Assembly (NCBI RefSeq): GCF_900109945.1
Contig: NZ_FOBX01000012.1
Coordinates: 62,001 to 126,000 of the forward strand
Source of the DNA: Bradyrhizobium sp. OK095
GTDB lineage: Bacteria; Pseudomonadota; Alphaproteobacteria; Rhizobiales; Xanthobacteraceae
DNA length: 64,000 nucleotides
Direction: 5' to 3'
Position numbers and translations under genes: made by a program. Each line of letters opens with the position of its first letter. The first letter of the stretch is position 1. This document shows, one piece after another, positions 35,198 through 43,542 of the stretch. Under the pieces are notes generated by a model. It did not search any database. It saw only the letters and a program-made list of their open reading frames with translations, and was not told the DNA's origin.

Positions 35198-36487
35198 CTA
35201 CTCCGCCGGCGTCAGCTGCCGGCTCAGACGCATCGCCGCGGTCTCGCGCACGCGGATGCGGGCGCGGCGCTTGCGCCACCAGATCGCGACGCCGGTGACC
35301 GAGAGCGCGGCCACCACCAGCCCCATGATCGAGATCAGGATGCGGCCGAACAGTCCGGCGATGCGGCCCGAATGCAGCGGAAATTGCGCCTGAACGAAGA
35401 TGTCGGCGGCGGTGCCGACCCAGGGCAGCCGCTCGCCGAGCGGACGGCCGTCCTCGCTGTCGTAATAGAGCTGCGCCGGGCCGACGCCGCCGGCGCCGTG
35501 ATCGTCGCCAGGATGGAAGTAGGCGGCGGCGTAGACGCCATGGGCCGGGCCGTAGCTGAGCGCGCCGACCGGAATGCTCCACCCTCGCCCCTTGCCGTCG
35601 GCCGCCGCGCGCGCGGCGATCTCGGCGAAATTCACCCTGGGCTCGATGGGATCGTCGAGATCGCGATAAGGCCGCTGCTCATACGGCGTCGGCGTGTAGT
35701 TCGACACCATCTTCATCAGCGGCGAGAACACCTCGAAATAGAGGTTCAGCGAGAACGCCGTGAAGGCGATGATAAACAGCACGCCCCAGGTCCACAGGCT
35801 GAAGGCGCGATGGATGTCGAAATTGATCCGGTAGGCGCTGCCTGAGGTCTTGATGGTCCAGGCCGGCGCCCAGCGCGCCCAGAAGCCGCGATCGAGCTGG
35901 CGCGTCACTTGCGGCGCATGCGCTGCCTTTGCGCCGCGCCGGGACGGCAGTGTCAGATAGAATCCGACGAAGCAATCGATGGTCCAGATGATGGCGATCA
36001 CGCCGAGCACACGCATGCCCCAGCGATCGCTGCCCCAAAGCTCTGGGATGTGCATGGTGTAGTGCAGCTTGTAGAGGAACGAGACGAAGTTTTCGCGTGT
36101 CACCGGCCACACTGCGCCCCAGTAGCGGCGGCCAAGCTCGATGCCGGTCTTGGGGTCGAGGAAGACCTGATTGTAGTCCATCGCGAAGCGCTTGCCGGTC
36201 GCGGGATCAATCCGCGGCATCACGAAGAACCACAGCGAGTGTCCCTCCTCCGGTGTCATGAAAAGGTAGACGACGCGCGCGTGGGGATCGCGCTGCTCGA
36301 TCAGCCCGGCAAGCTCGATGGAGGGGATCGCCGGGCCTTTGGTCGAGACGTCGAACAGATGGCTGTTGAGGACGTCGTCGAGCTCATGGTCCCAGGAGAT
36401 GATCGCGCCGGTGATGCCGGAGAAGAACAGGAAGCCCGCCGTCAGCAGTCCCGCCCAGCGATGCAACCTGCCGAATATCGCTCTCAT
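35198..36487 (-). CDS. PepSY-TM domain membrane protein (PiuB/iron-uptake type)
   Basis: 429 residues. The N-terminal FGRLHRWAGLLTAGFLFFSGITGAI with conserved His and Trp, a periplasmic PepSY-like part, LHYTMHIPELWG, DIHRAFSLWTWGVLFIIAFTAFSLNLYFE and a last helix (GLVVAALSVTGVAIWWRKRRAR) are the standard pattern of four-helix PepSY_TM proteins. Many are found with siderophore receptors and are thought to help in reducing or handling ferric siderophores. No receptor gene is adjacent here, but a Fur-like site lies upstream. Confidence 0.88.
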   Translation of the reverse strand: MRAIFGRLHRWAGLLTAGFLFFSGITGAIISWDHELDDVLNSHLFDVSTKGPAIPSIELAGLIEQRDPHARVVYLFMTPEEGHSLWFFVMPRIDPATGKRFAMDYNQVFLDPKTGIELGRRYWGAVWPVTRENFVSFLYKLHYTMHIPELWGSDRWGMRVLGVIAIIWTIDCFVGFYLTLPSRRGAKAAHAPQVTRQLDRGFWARWAPAWTIKTSGSAYRINFDIHRAFSLWTWGVLFIIAFTAFSLNLYFEVFSPLMKMVSNYTPTPYEQRPYRDLDDPIEPRVNFAEIAARAAADGKGRGWSIPVGALSYGPAHGVYAAAYFHPGDDHGAGGVGPAQLYYDSEDGRPLGERLPWVGTAADIFVQAQFPLHSGRIAGLFGRILISIMGLVVAALSVTGVAIWWRKRRARIRVRETAAMRLSRQLTPAE

Positions 36488-36554
36488 CGTCTTCGGCTCT
36501 CATCCAGCGGGTCGGCACTGCCGGCTTTGCCGGTACCGTTTTTGATGCCTCGCC

Positions 36555-36595
36555 CTAACGCAGGCGATTTCGGAGCGCGAGAGGAACTGCGTTAG
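36555..36595. promoter_or_regulatory. Perfect nine-base inverted repeat upstream of the PepSY gene
   Basis: CTAACGCAG (36555-36563) and CTGCGTTAG (36587-36595) are exact inverted copies 23 bases apart, 68-108 bases before the PepSY start. It could be a leader hairpin or a protein site. Function unknown. Confidence 0.4.
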
Positions 36596-36676
36596 AACCT
36601 CTCCAGAGCTGTGCGCAGCACGTGCGGCGAATGCGCTCATGTGCGATCGTCTGTTCTTGGAGGATTTGAACTGGAC

Positions 36677-36693
36677 TAATGAGAATGACACTC
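36677..36693. promoter_or_regulatory. Fur-like operator candidate between the PepSY and cupin genes
   Basis: TAATGAGAATGACACTC matches the classical Fur box core (TAATGATAATCATTATC) at 12 of 17 positions. It lies in the divergent gap, 44 bases before the cupin start. Bradyrhizobium controls many iron genes by Irr, so a Fur role is a guess from sequence. Confidence 0.3.
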
Positions 36694-36736
36694 GGCTATG
36701 ATGAGCGGAGTTCGATCAGCTTTGGGAGATGAGTGC

Positions 36737-37129
36737 ATGGCGGAGCCCGGATTCGGCCGGTTCATGAAGGACCACAGGGAGTTTTTCAACGCGCTGGCCG
36801 ATGACGGATGGCGGGCTGTCCCCGGCTATATCGGGGTTGAGGAAAAGATCCTGTCCGGGCGCTTTGACCACATTGGTCGAACGGGCGCCGTGACGCGGCT
36901 GTCGCGCTGGGCCGCCGGTGCGTCCGTGGGCCAGCCGGTCTCGCATGAATGGTGCGAGGAGGTGTTTCTGATTTCGGGCACGCTGTCGATCGGCACCACG
37001 TCACAGGAAGCGCAACAGCTCGAGGCCGGCACCTACGCCGTGAGGCCGGCCCATGTCGAGCATGGACCGTTCTTCACCCGCGACGGCTGCCTGATGATCG
37101 AGTTTCTCTACTACCCGCCGACAGCCTAG
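36737..37129 (+). CDS. Small single-domain cupin protein
   Basis: 130 residues from ATG 36737, preceded by GGGAG. The cupin core runs from residue about 50: VSHEWCEEVFLISGTLSIG (motif 1 with His/Glu) and YAVRPAHVEHGPFFTRDGCLMIEFLYY (motif 2). It resembles ChrR-type or small metal-dependent cupins. It is divergent from the PepSY gene and convergent with the amine oxidase, whose stop it overlaps. The substrate is unknown. Confidence 0.8.
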   Translation: MAEPGFGRFMKDHREFFNALADDGWRAVPGYIGVEEKILSGRFDHIGRTGAVTRLSRWAAGASVGQPVSHEWCEEVFLISGTLSIGTTSQEAQQLEAGTYAVRPAHVEHGPFFTRDGCLMIEFLYYPPTA

Positions 37130-39114
37130 CTCTTACAGCACGAGCTTCCGCCGCCCTTCTCCTCGCCCGCAAGCACGCTGCGGCTGTTACGGTCCGGGGG
37201 AATGTCGCCGGCGGCGTTGGCCGCGAAGAAGCCGGTCGGCTTCAACATGAAGCCGGCATATTCGACCGGCATGATCGGAAAGTCCTCGGGCTTGCAGATA
37301 TGGGTGTGGCCGAACGAGTGCCACAGCACGATGTCGGCGTTCTCGATGTCGCGGTTTTGGGCTGCGTAGCGCGGCAGGCCGTCGCCGCCGGCATGGACGT
37401 TGGGATAATCGCCGCTGGCGTATTTTTCGTCCGCGTCGAACGCCGTGACCCAGACATGCCTGGTGGCAAAGCCGCCACGGCTGCGCACGTAGCTGCCCTC
37501 CTGCGCCAGCATCAGCGGGCTCGGATTGACCACGAGCTTGTAGGCCGGCGCATTGCCGACCGAATTGGTCTCGTTGGGATTGCTGATCTTCCAGAACCGG
37601 CCGGTCTCGCTGTTGGCAATTGCGGCCGCGTCACGCTCGCGCGACAGCACGCGCGTCGTGGTGTCGAACGCGTTGCCGTGTGGATTATCATGGCCCCAGG
37701 GACGCGGCACGAAATCGTGCTCCGTCACCGTGTTGCCGCCGCCGTCGAGATCCATGTGCAGGCGCACGTTGAAGAAGTGCTGGTGCGTCGGCCCGCCCAG
37801 ATTGTCGTCGACCATGCCGCCCCATTTGTACTTCTCGCCCGGCTGCACGGCGGCGGTCTGGATAATGCCGGTGAGCTTTGTCTCAAGCTGGATGGTGCCG
37901 TCCTGGTAGAGATACCAGTAGAAGCCATAATCGTAATTGCCGACGGTCGCGAAGAACGAGATGACCAGTCGCCGCGAACGGCGGACCTCGAACAGGCCGT
38001 TGCGGAATTCGTAATGCTTCCAGGCAATTCCGTAGTCTTCTTCATGCATGCAGATGGCATTCTGCATGACAAAGGGCACGCCCTTGTTGTCGGCGGCCGG
38101 CACGTCGAAATAATGGATGTTGCCGAGGCAGTCGCAGCCGAGCTCGAGCGCATTGGCAAGCATGCCGAGCCCGTATTCGCCGGCGTCGAACGCCGACTTC
38201 CAAAAGTGGTTCGCGGTCGGATCGGCGTAAGGCACCACCATCTCGGTGACGCTGGCGCGATGGATCAGCGAGCGTTTGCGCATCCCGTCCTGATAGCTGA
38301 GCTGATGCAGCACCAGGCCCTCGCGCGGCGTGAAACCGACGCGAAAGCTCCATTTTTGCCAATCGACCTTCCAGCCATCGACCTTGAAGCTGGCGCCCTC
38401 GGGCTGCTCGATATGCAGCGGCTTGATGTCGGTGCGCGGGTTTTGGACTTCATGCGCGCCGTAGTTCCGCTTCTTGCGCGGGATCGGCACGATCGGGTCC
38501 GCGTCGGTGAGGTCGATGACCTTGCCGCCGATCAGGTCGACGACGGCGACCACGCCCTCGATCGGATGGGCATAGCCGTTGTCCTGGAGATGCTCGCGGA
38601 AGAAGCTGACGGCGCGCACGATGCGTGCCCCGCGCTCGAACTCCATGTCGAAGAAGCCGGAGGAAAACGGATCGACCTGCACCAGCTCGATGTCCTTGTC
38701 CGTGAGCCCGCGCCGGACCATCGCCGCCCGCCAGCCGGGATCGGCCTTCACCACGGCCTCACACTTGAAGAACTCTTCGAGCATCACCGGCGGCTGGCCA
38801 TAGGGCGCTTCGCGGTTCGGAATAACTTTTCGCGCGACGATCTCATTGCGGGCGAGATCGACGATGTGCTCGATCGCCTCGCCCGTCGCTACGTCCAGTG
38901 TCAGCGCGAAGGCGCGGCGCCCTGCTCCATCAGCGGCCAGCTCCTGCTTGGTCGGCTCCTCCAGTCGTACCGTCGGGAAGCGGCAATGTTCCGGCGAGGC
39001 CGCCGCCGCGCGCACCAGGGTGCAGGCTGCCGTGACCTCCTCGGCGGTCAGGGGATCGAGCGGATGCGGCGCGGCGGCCTGAGCTTGCGATTTGGCTTTG
39101 ACGGTATCGAGCAT
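37126..39114 (-). CDS. Copper-containing primary-amine oxidase
   Basis: 662 residues from ATG 39114 (an in-frame TTG lies at 39126). The topaquinone precursor Tyr is in VGNYDYGFYW (Tyr394), and copper ligands are in THQHFFNVRLHMD and LWHSFGHTH; the general base Asp is expected in FKSAFDAGEYG-like SAFDAGEYG. No signal peptide is visible, so a cytoplasmic enzyme is likely, unlike periplasmic E. coli TynA. The C-terminus ends GGGSSCCKS, a Cys pair of unknown use. It oxidises primary amines to aldehyde, ammonia and peroxide. It lies 21 bases downstream of the serine hydrolase gene. Confidence 0.93.
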   Translation of the reverse strand: MLDTVKAKSQAQAAAPHPLDPLTAEEVTAACTLVRAAAASPEHCRFPTVRLEEPTKQELAADGAGRRAFALTLDVATGEAIEHIVDLARNEIVARKVIPNREAPYGQPPVMLEEFFKCEAVVKADPGWRAAMVRRGLTDKDIELVQVDPFSSGFFDMEFERGARIVRAVSFFREHLQDNGYAHPIEGVVAVVDLIGGKVIDLTDADPIVPIPRKKRNYGAHEVQNPRTDIKPLHIEQPEGASFKVDGWKVDWQKWSFRVGFTPREGLVLHQLSYQDGMRKRSLIHRASVTEMVVPYADPTANHFWKSAFDAGEYGLGMLANALELGCDCLGNIHYFDVPAADNKGVPFVMQNAICMHEEDYGIAWKHYEFRNGLFEVRRSRRLVISFFATVGNYDYGFYWYLYQDGTIQLETKLTGIIQTAAVQPGEKYKWGGMVDDNLGGPTHQHFFNVRLHMDLDGGGNTVTEHDFVPRPWGHDNPHGNAFDTTTRVLSRERDAAAIANSETGRFWKISNPNETNSVGNAPAYKLVVNPSPLMLAQEGSYVRSRGGFATRHVWVTAFDADEKYASGDYPNVHAGGDGLPRYAAQNRDIENADIVLWHSFGHTHICKPEDFPIMPVEYAGFMLKPTGFFAANAAGDIPPDRNSRSVLAGEEKGGGSSCCKS

Positions 39115-39135
39115 GATGATGTCCAAAGGTCAGTG

Positions 39136-40326
39136 CTAGGCGAGATGCGTGGCAATGGCGCGGAAGGCCGCGAACCAGCGTTGATCGATCGGCACGTCCA
39201 TCGCCTTCGGCTGCGTCGCGAGCTTGAGGATGACGGTATCGGATTCCAGATCGACATGAAGCAGCTGGCCGTGAATGCCGATCGCGGTGAGCGCGTTGCG
39301 CGACGGATCGATCGTGAACCATTTGCTGCGGTAGCGCGCGCCCGGGAAGAACTCGGCGAGGTCGCCATCGGCCCAGGCCTTGGTATCGCCGTTCTCGCGG
39401 ATGTCATCGATCCACCACCCCGGCACCACCTGCCGTCCCTCGACCACGCCGCGGCAGCGGATCATCTCGCCGAAGCGAATCAGATCGCGCGCGGTGAATG
39501 AGAGGCCGCCGGCGATGCGGCCCATGCCGTGGCTGTCGAGCGTCAGCGAGCCGTCTTCCTCGGCGCCCATCGGTTGCCACAGATATTCGGACAGGATGCG
39601 GTGGTAGGGCATGCCGCAGGCGCGCTCATAAACCCAGCCCAGCACCTCGGTGTTGGGCGAGACGTAATGAAAGACCTTGCCGTGCGGCTTCCCCGTTCCG
39701 CGCAACGTGGTGAGATAGGCGCGCTGGTGGCCGGGCTCGACGCCCGGCGGCGGCACGTCCCAGCCTGACGAGAAGCGATAGCGCGCGACGTCGCCGGCGG
39801 GGTCCTCGTAATCCTCCTCGAACTTGATCGCGACGGCCATGTCGAGGAGGTTGCGGACGGTGCAGGTGCCGTAGACGGACGTCTCCAGCTCCGGCACGCA
39901 GCGCACCACCCTCGCCTCGGGATCGAGCAGACCGCGCGCGGCCAGCACGCCGCCGAGCGTGCCGGCGACGGCCTTGCTGATCGAGCAGATCAGATGCGGC
40001 GTCGTCACGCTCATGCCGTCACCGTACCATTCGTGGATCAGCGTGCCCCGCTGCATCACGAGGAGCGTATCGGCAAAGGTCTCGCGCAGCGTGGCGTCGA
40101 TCGTGGTGGGCTTGCCGTCGGGTGCGGTGAAGCCGAGCTTTGAAAGTTCACGCGGGGCGCTCGCGATTGGCGTCGGATGCGCCGAGCGGCGGACCTCCGC
40201 AGTCGGCAGCACTTCGCGGGTGTGAGTAAAGCCCCAGCGTATCGCGGGGAAGCTGCGCCAGTTGGCGCGCGTCACCTGGGCCTCGGGCGCAGGCGGACTG
40301 CCACGCATGATGTCGGTCGGTCGCAT
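39136..40326 (-). CDS. Serine hydrolase of the beta-lactamase class C/esterase EstB family
   Basis: 396 residues from ATG 40326, with GGAGG six bases upstream. Motifs: SISK (Ser-x-x-Lys nucleophile, in HLICSISKAVAGTLGG), YVSPN (Tyr-x-Asn) and a late HGQLLHV in place of KTG. There is no signal peptide. This family includes esterases, amidases and 6-aminohexanoate-dimer hydrolase-like enzymes. Being 21 bases upstream of the amine oxidase, it may release an amine from an amide for the oxidase; this is inferred from context. Confidence 0.85.
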   Translation of the reverse strand: MRPTDIMRGSPPAPEAQVTRANWRSFPAIRWGFTHTREVLPTAEVRRSAHPTPIASAPRELSKLGFTAPDGKPTTIDATLRETFADTLLVMQRGTLIHEWYGDGMSVTTPHLICSISKAVAGTLGGVLAARGLLDPEARVVRCVPELETSVYGTCTVRNLLDMAVAIKFEEDYEDPAGDVARYRFSSGWDVPPPGVEPGHQRAYLTTLRGTGKPHGKVFHYVSPNTEVLGWVYERACGMPYHRILSEYLWQPMGAEEDGSLTLDSHGMGRIAGGLSFTARDLIRFGEMIRCRGVVEGRQVVPGWWIDDIRENGDTKAWADGDLAEFFPGARYRSKWFTIDPSRNALTAIGIHGQLLHVDLESDTVILKLATQPKAMDVPIDQRWFAAFRAIATHLA

Positions 40327-40507
40327 CTCGATCCTCCGCGAAGCGCGCCCAACCCCGGTGTCGGGAACGGCTGGGGATGAAGACTGCACGGAAGGCCGCA
40401 TCGGGCGTTATCGAGATCCGGCAATATTTTGCTGGACAGCGCCCGTGGCCGTGCCAGTCTGGCGCGGTTATTGCGGGCTATCGAGTAATGAATTCCAAGG
40501 TGCTGTC

Positions 40508-41491
40508 ATGGCCTTAAGCGCAATTCTTCCGATTCAAGACTCGGCTGCCGTCCTGCTCCAGACGAGCAGCACGGATGTCGACGAGCACTGCGCCGCGCTC
40601 GGCCGTTGGCGGCTGAGCTACGACCAGATCAGCGCCGGCGCCTTCAGGGGCAGTTTCACTCAGCTCTCGCTACCGCGGCTCGAAGTTTTCCGCGAGATCA
40701 CGAGCCAGCAAGTCCGCCAGTACGGACAGCTCGGTGCCGGCAGCTTCGGCATCGGCCTGCCCTGGGACGGCGATGGCGAGGTCAATTGCAACGGCACCAG
40801 CGTCGCGGGCGCCCAGGTCATTGCGTGCATCGACGCCGAGGTCGACATGTGCACGCCGAAGGCCTTTGAGTTTCGCGGCGTCGTCACCAGTGCTGCGTTG
40901 ATTGAGGAGCTGGCTGCACGGCTCGATATCGAGTTGCCACGCGCCGTCTGGCATCAGTTGCGGGTGATCGAGATGGCGGAGGCGCCGGTCGCGCGGCTGC
41001 GCGCGCATCTTGCCGCGATCCACGAGACCATCACGGCGGCCCCCGAACGGTTCGACACCCCAGTGGCGCGGCTTGCGCTGGAAGACGCCCTGCTCGTCGA
41101 GATCATGGACATGTTGCCGACCGCACGGCCAAGCGATCCCGGCCGCAGCTCTGCGGCGCGCAAGCGCACCGTCGATCGCGCCCGCGATCTGATGCATGGC
41201 AGCGGGGAGCGTGCGCTATCGCTGCTGGAGGTCTGCAAGACGGTCGGCGCTAGCCCGCGCAAGCTCGGCTATTGCTTCCAGGAGGTCTTAGGCACAAGCC
41301 CGATGCATTATTGGCGCGCGATGCGGTTGAACCGCGTCCGACGCGACCTGAAGCGCGGCATCGAGGCCTCGGTCTACGACGTCGCCGTGCAGCACGGCTT
41401 CTGGCACTTCAGCCAGTTCTCGCTCGACTACAAGCGCCACTTCTCCGAGGTGCCCTCGGAGACGCTGCGCCGGGCGAGGCTTGCCGCCTGA
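40508..41491 (+). CDS. AraC-family transcriptional regulator, probable controller of the amine-oxidase operon
   Basis: 327 residues. The N-terminal sensor (WRLSYDQISAGAFRGSFTQLSLPRLEVFRE) resembles that of EutR/FeaR-type regulators; the C-terminal AraC DNA-binding domain covers about 225-325 (LSLLEVCKTVGASPRKLGYCFQEVLGTSPMHYWRAMRLN..., FWHFSQFSLDYKRHFSEVPSETL). It is divergent from the serine hydrolase and amine oxidase genes across 181 bp. In E. coli the AraC-type FeaR activates the amine oxidase gene tynA, so the arrangement is analogous. Confidence 0.88.
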   Translation: MALSAILPIQDSAAVLLQTSSTDVDEHCAALGRWRLSYDQISAGAFRGSFTQLSLPRLEVFREITSQQVRQYGQLGAGSFGIGLPWDGDGEVNCNGTSVAGAQVIACIDAEVDMCTPKAFEFRGVVTSAALIEELAARLDIELPRAVWHQLRVIEMAEAPVARLRAHLAAIHETITAAPERFDTPVARLALEDALLVEIMDMLPTARPSDPGRSSAARKRTVDRARDLMHGSGERALSLLEVCKTVGASPRKLGYCFQEVLGTSPMHYWRAMRLNRVRRDLKRGIEASVYDVAVQHGFWHFSQFSLDYKRHFSEVPSETLRRARLAA

Positions 41492-41497
41492 CGTCCG

Positions 41498-42163
41498 TCA
41501 GTGCTGCCGCAGCCGGCGGTTGACCCGGCGCGCCAGATAATCGCCGGCGCTCTGCACGAGCTGCACGAGTGCGATCAGCACGACGACGACGGCGAGCATC
41601 ATCTCCGGCATGAAGCGCTGATAGCCGTAGCGGATGCCGAGATCCCCCAGGCCGCCGCCGCCGACGGCGCCGACCATGGCGGAGTAGCCGAGCAGGCTGA
41701 CCACCGCGAGCGTCAGCGCCAGTAGAAGTCCCGGCAGCGCCTCGGGGATCAGCACCTTGAGCACGATCTGGATGGGCGAGGCCCCGAACGAGGATGCGGT
41801 CTCGATCAGGCCGCCATCGACCTCGCGGATCGCGGCTTCAACCAGGCGCGCGATGAACGGCGCCGATGCGATGGTCAGCGGCACGATCGCCGCCGTAGAG
41901 CCGATCGAGGTGCCAGCGACAAGGCGCGTGAACGGGATGATGGCGACGACCAGGATGATGAAGGGCGTCGAGCGGGTCGCATTGACGACGATTCCGAACA
42001 CGCGATTGATAGCGGGAGCCGCGAACAGCTCCCCCTTGCGGCTGGTCGCGAGAAAGACGCCGAGCGGCAGGCCGAAGACGGTGCCCAGCAGCGCGGCGAT
42101 GCCGACCATGTACAGGGTCTCGCCGGTGGCCTGGACGATAAGGTTGATGAGTTCAGGCGACAT
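41498..42163 (-). CDS. metI: Methionine ABC transporter permease
   Basis: 221 residues, five to six membrane segments. It is a MetI-type permease with the EAA-like loop EAAIREVDGGLIETASSFGASPIQIVLKVLIPEALPGLL. It overlaps metN by 11 bases. It transports methionine (or a related sulfur or D-amino acid) with MetN. No metQ gene for the binding lipoprotein is adjacent. Confidence 0.92.
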   Translation of the reverse strand: MSPELINLIVQATGETLYMVGIAALLGTVFGLPLGVFLATSRKGELFAAPAINRVFGIVVNATRSTPFIILVVAIIPFTRLVAGTSIGSTAAIVPLTIASAPFIARLVEAAIREVDGGLIETASSFGASPIQIVLKVLIPEALPGLLLALTLAVVSLLGYSAMVGAVGGGGLGDLGIRYGYQRFMPEMMLAVVVVLIALVQLVQSAGDYLARRVNRRLRQH

Positions 42164-43304
42164 AGCCGAGACGCTCCGCCGGGAATTGATATTGAGAGAG
42201 CCAGGCGAGCGTCCGCGTCACCGCGTCCTCGCCGCCGGAAATACCGAGAGGGATACCGAGGGTCAGCGAGCCTACGTGCTGGCCGCCGATCTCGTCGATG
42301 CGCGCCGATAGCAGCGAGACGTCGAGGCCGAGCTCGCGGGCGAGCCGCGCCACCAGCGTATCGCCGGCCCCTGCCCCGCGCACCTGGACGCGGATCACGG
42401 CCAGTCCGCCGGCAGCAGGCTCCGCCATGATCCGGCTCGCCAGCGACACCGGTAGGCTGTCGCCGATCGCTTCGGCCAGGAAGGATTGCGTGATCGGATG
42501 TTTGGGATGGGTGAAGATGTCCGCGACGTGGCCGCTCTCGACCACACGGCCGGCATCTAACACCACCACTTCCTTGGCGAGCTGACGCACCACGGACATT
42601 TCGTGGGTGATCAGCACGATGGTCACGCCCAGCTCGCGGTTGATGTTCGCAAGCAGATCGAGGATGGCGCGCGTGGTCTGCGGATCGAGCGCGGAGGTCG
42701 CCTCGTCCGACAACAGCACGCTCGGCCGCGTCGCCAACGCGCGGGCGATACCGACGCGCTGCTTCTGGCCGCCTGATAGTTCTGACGGATAGCGGTCGTG
42801 CTTGTCGGCGATGCCGACCAGCGCAAGCAGCTCGGCCACACGAGCCTTGATGTCGGCCTTGGTCCAGCCGGCGATCTCGAGCGGCAGCGCGATGTTGTCG
42901 GCGGCGGTGCGCGATGACAGCAGGTTGAAGTGCTGGAAGATCATGCCTATCGAGCGCTGCGCCAGCCGCAGCTCGCGGCCGGCGAGCGCCGAGATATCCC
43001 TGTGATCGACGATGACGCGACCCGCGGTCGGCTTCTCCAGCCCGTTGATCAGGCGGACCAGGCTCGACTTGCCGGCGCCGGAGCGGCCGATCACGCCGGT
43101 GATGGAGCCGCGCGGAATGGCGAAGTCGATGTTCTCAAGCGCGTTGACGCCGGGCTTACCGCGATAGGCCGGGTAGGTCTTCGCGATGGCTTCGAAGCGG
43201 ACCATGGCGTCTGCATCTGTCGCGGCAGGTGAAATCGCTTCGGGCGGCGCGATCGGCTGTCCGATGGCTAGCGATTGGTGGGCGTTCATTGAGATGGCCT
43301 TCAT
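42153..43304 (-). CDS. metN: Methionine ABC transporter ATP-binding protein
   Basis: 383 residues from ATG 43304; ATG 43289 is an alternative. Walker A is GVIGRSGAGKSSL, Q-loop IFQHFNLL, signature LSGGQKQRVGIARAL, Walker B VLLSDEATSALDP, H-loop ITHEM. A C-terminal NIL domain (about 305-383, VIRVQVRGAGAGDTLVARLARELGLDVS) binds methionine and inhibits transport in known MetN. It is preceded by an unusual 120-base leader with a tiny reading frame and hairpins. Confidence 0.92.
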   Translation of the reverse strand: MKAISMNAHQSLAIGQPIAPPEAISPAATDADAMVRFEAIAKTYPAYRGKPGVNALENIDFAIPRGSITGVIGRSGAGKSSLVRLINGLEKPTAGRVIVDHRDISALAGRELRLAQRSIGMIFQHFNLLSSRTAADNIALPLEIAGWTKADIKARVAELLALVGIADKHDRYPSELSGGQKQRVGIARALATRPSVLLSDEATSALDPQTTRAILDLLANINRELGVTIVLITHEMSVVRQLAKEVVVLDAGRVVESGHVADIFTHPKHPITQSFLAEAIGDSLPVSLASRIMAEPAAGGLAVIRVQVRGAGAGDTLVARLARELGLDVSLLSARIDEIGGQHVGSLTLGIPLGISGGEDAVTRTLAWLSQYQFPAERLGYVA

Positions 43305-43315
43305 GCACAATAATT

Positions 43316-43419
43316 CTCTCGCCCGCACCAAAAGGCAAACGAGAGCCGGGTCGCATCAGCGACTGGAGGTGAGGCAGCAACAAATCGCCTCAGAAAGGAA
43401 CGCGCTGCACCGCAGCACG
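43316..43419 (-). promoter_or_regulatory. Structured leader of metNI (candidate attenuator)
   Basis: On the minus strand between a tiny reading frame and metN lie four hairpins in series: CGTGCTGC/GCAGCGCG (43419-43401, inside the tiny frame, one G-U pair), TGAGGC/GCCTCA (43392-43370, covering its stop codon), GTCGC/GCGAC (43363-43350) and CTCTCG/CGAGAG (43345-43316). The last one pairs the only purine-rich stretch in front of metN (GAGAG). Ribosome position on the tiny frame could shift these pairings. No known SAM riboswitch pattern was recognised. Confidence 0.4.
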
Positions 43420-43425
43420 GACCAT
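43390..43425 (-). CDS. Possible 11-residue leader peptide upstream of metN
   Basis: ATG 43425 to TGA 43390 encodes MVRAAVQRVPF, preceded by CGGAAAAGACG (GGAA with six-base spacing). It is too short to be a stable protein, but it sits 85 bases before metN with hairpins overlapping its stop codon, as in attenuation leaders. It contains no Met or Cys beyond the initiator, so sensing by codon stalling at Met is not obvious; Arg, Gln or Pro codons or nascent-peptide sensing are alternatives. Real translation is unproven. Confidence 0.35.
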   Translation of the reverse strand: MVRAAVQRVPF

Positions 43426-43542
43426 CGTCTTTTCCGGTCTTTGTTGCAATTTCAGATATTTGGGAGGGATTAGACGAAGTTTCCCCAATCCCTCGCGAGA
43501 GAAGAATATTCCTTCGCCGAGGGTATCAGCCTCCGGCGAGGC

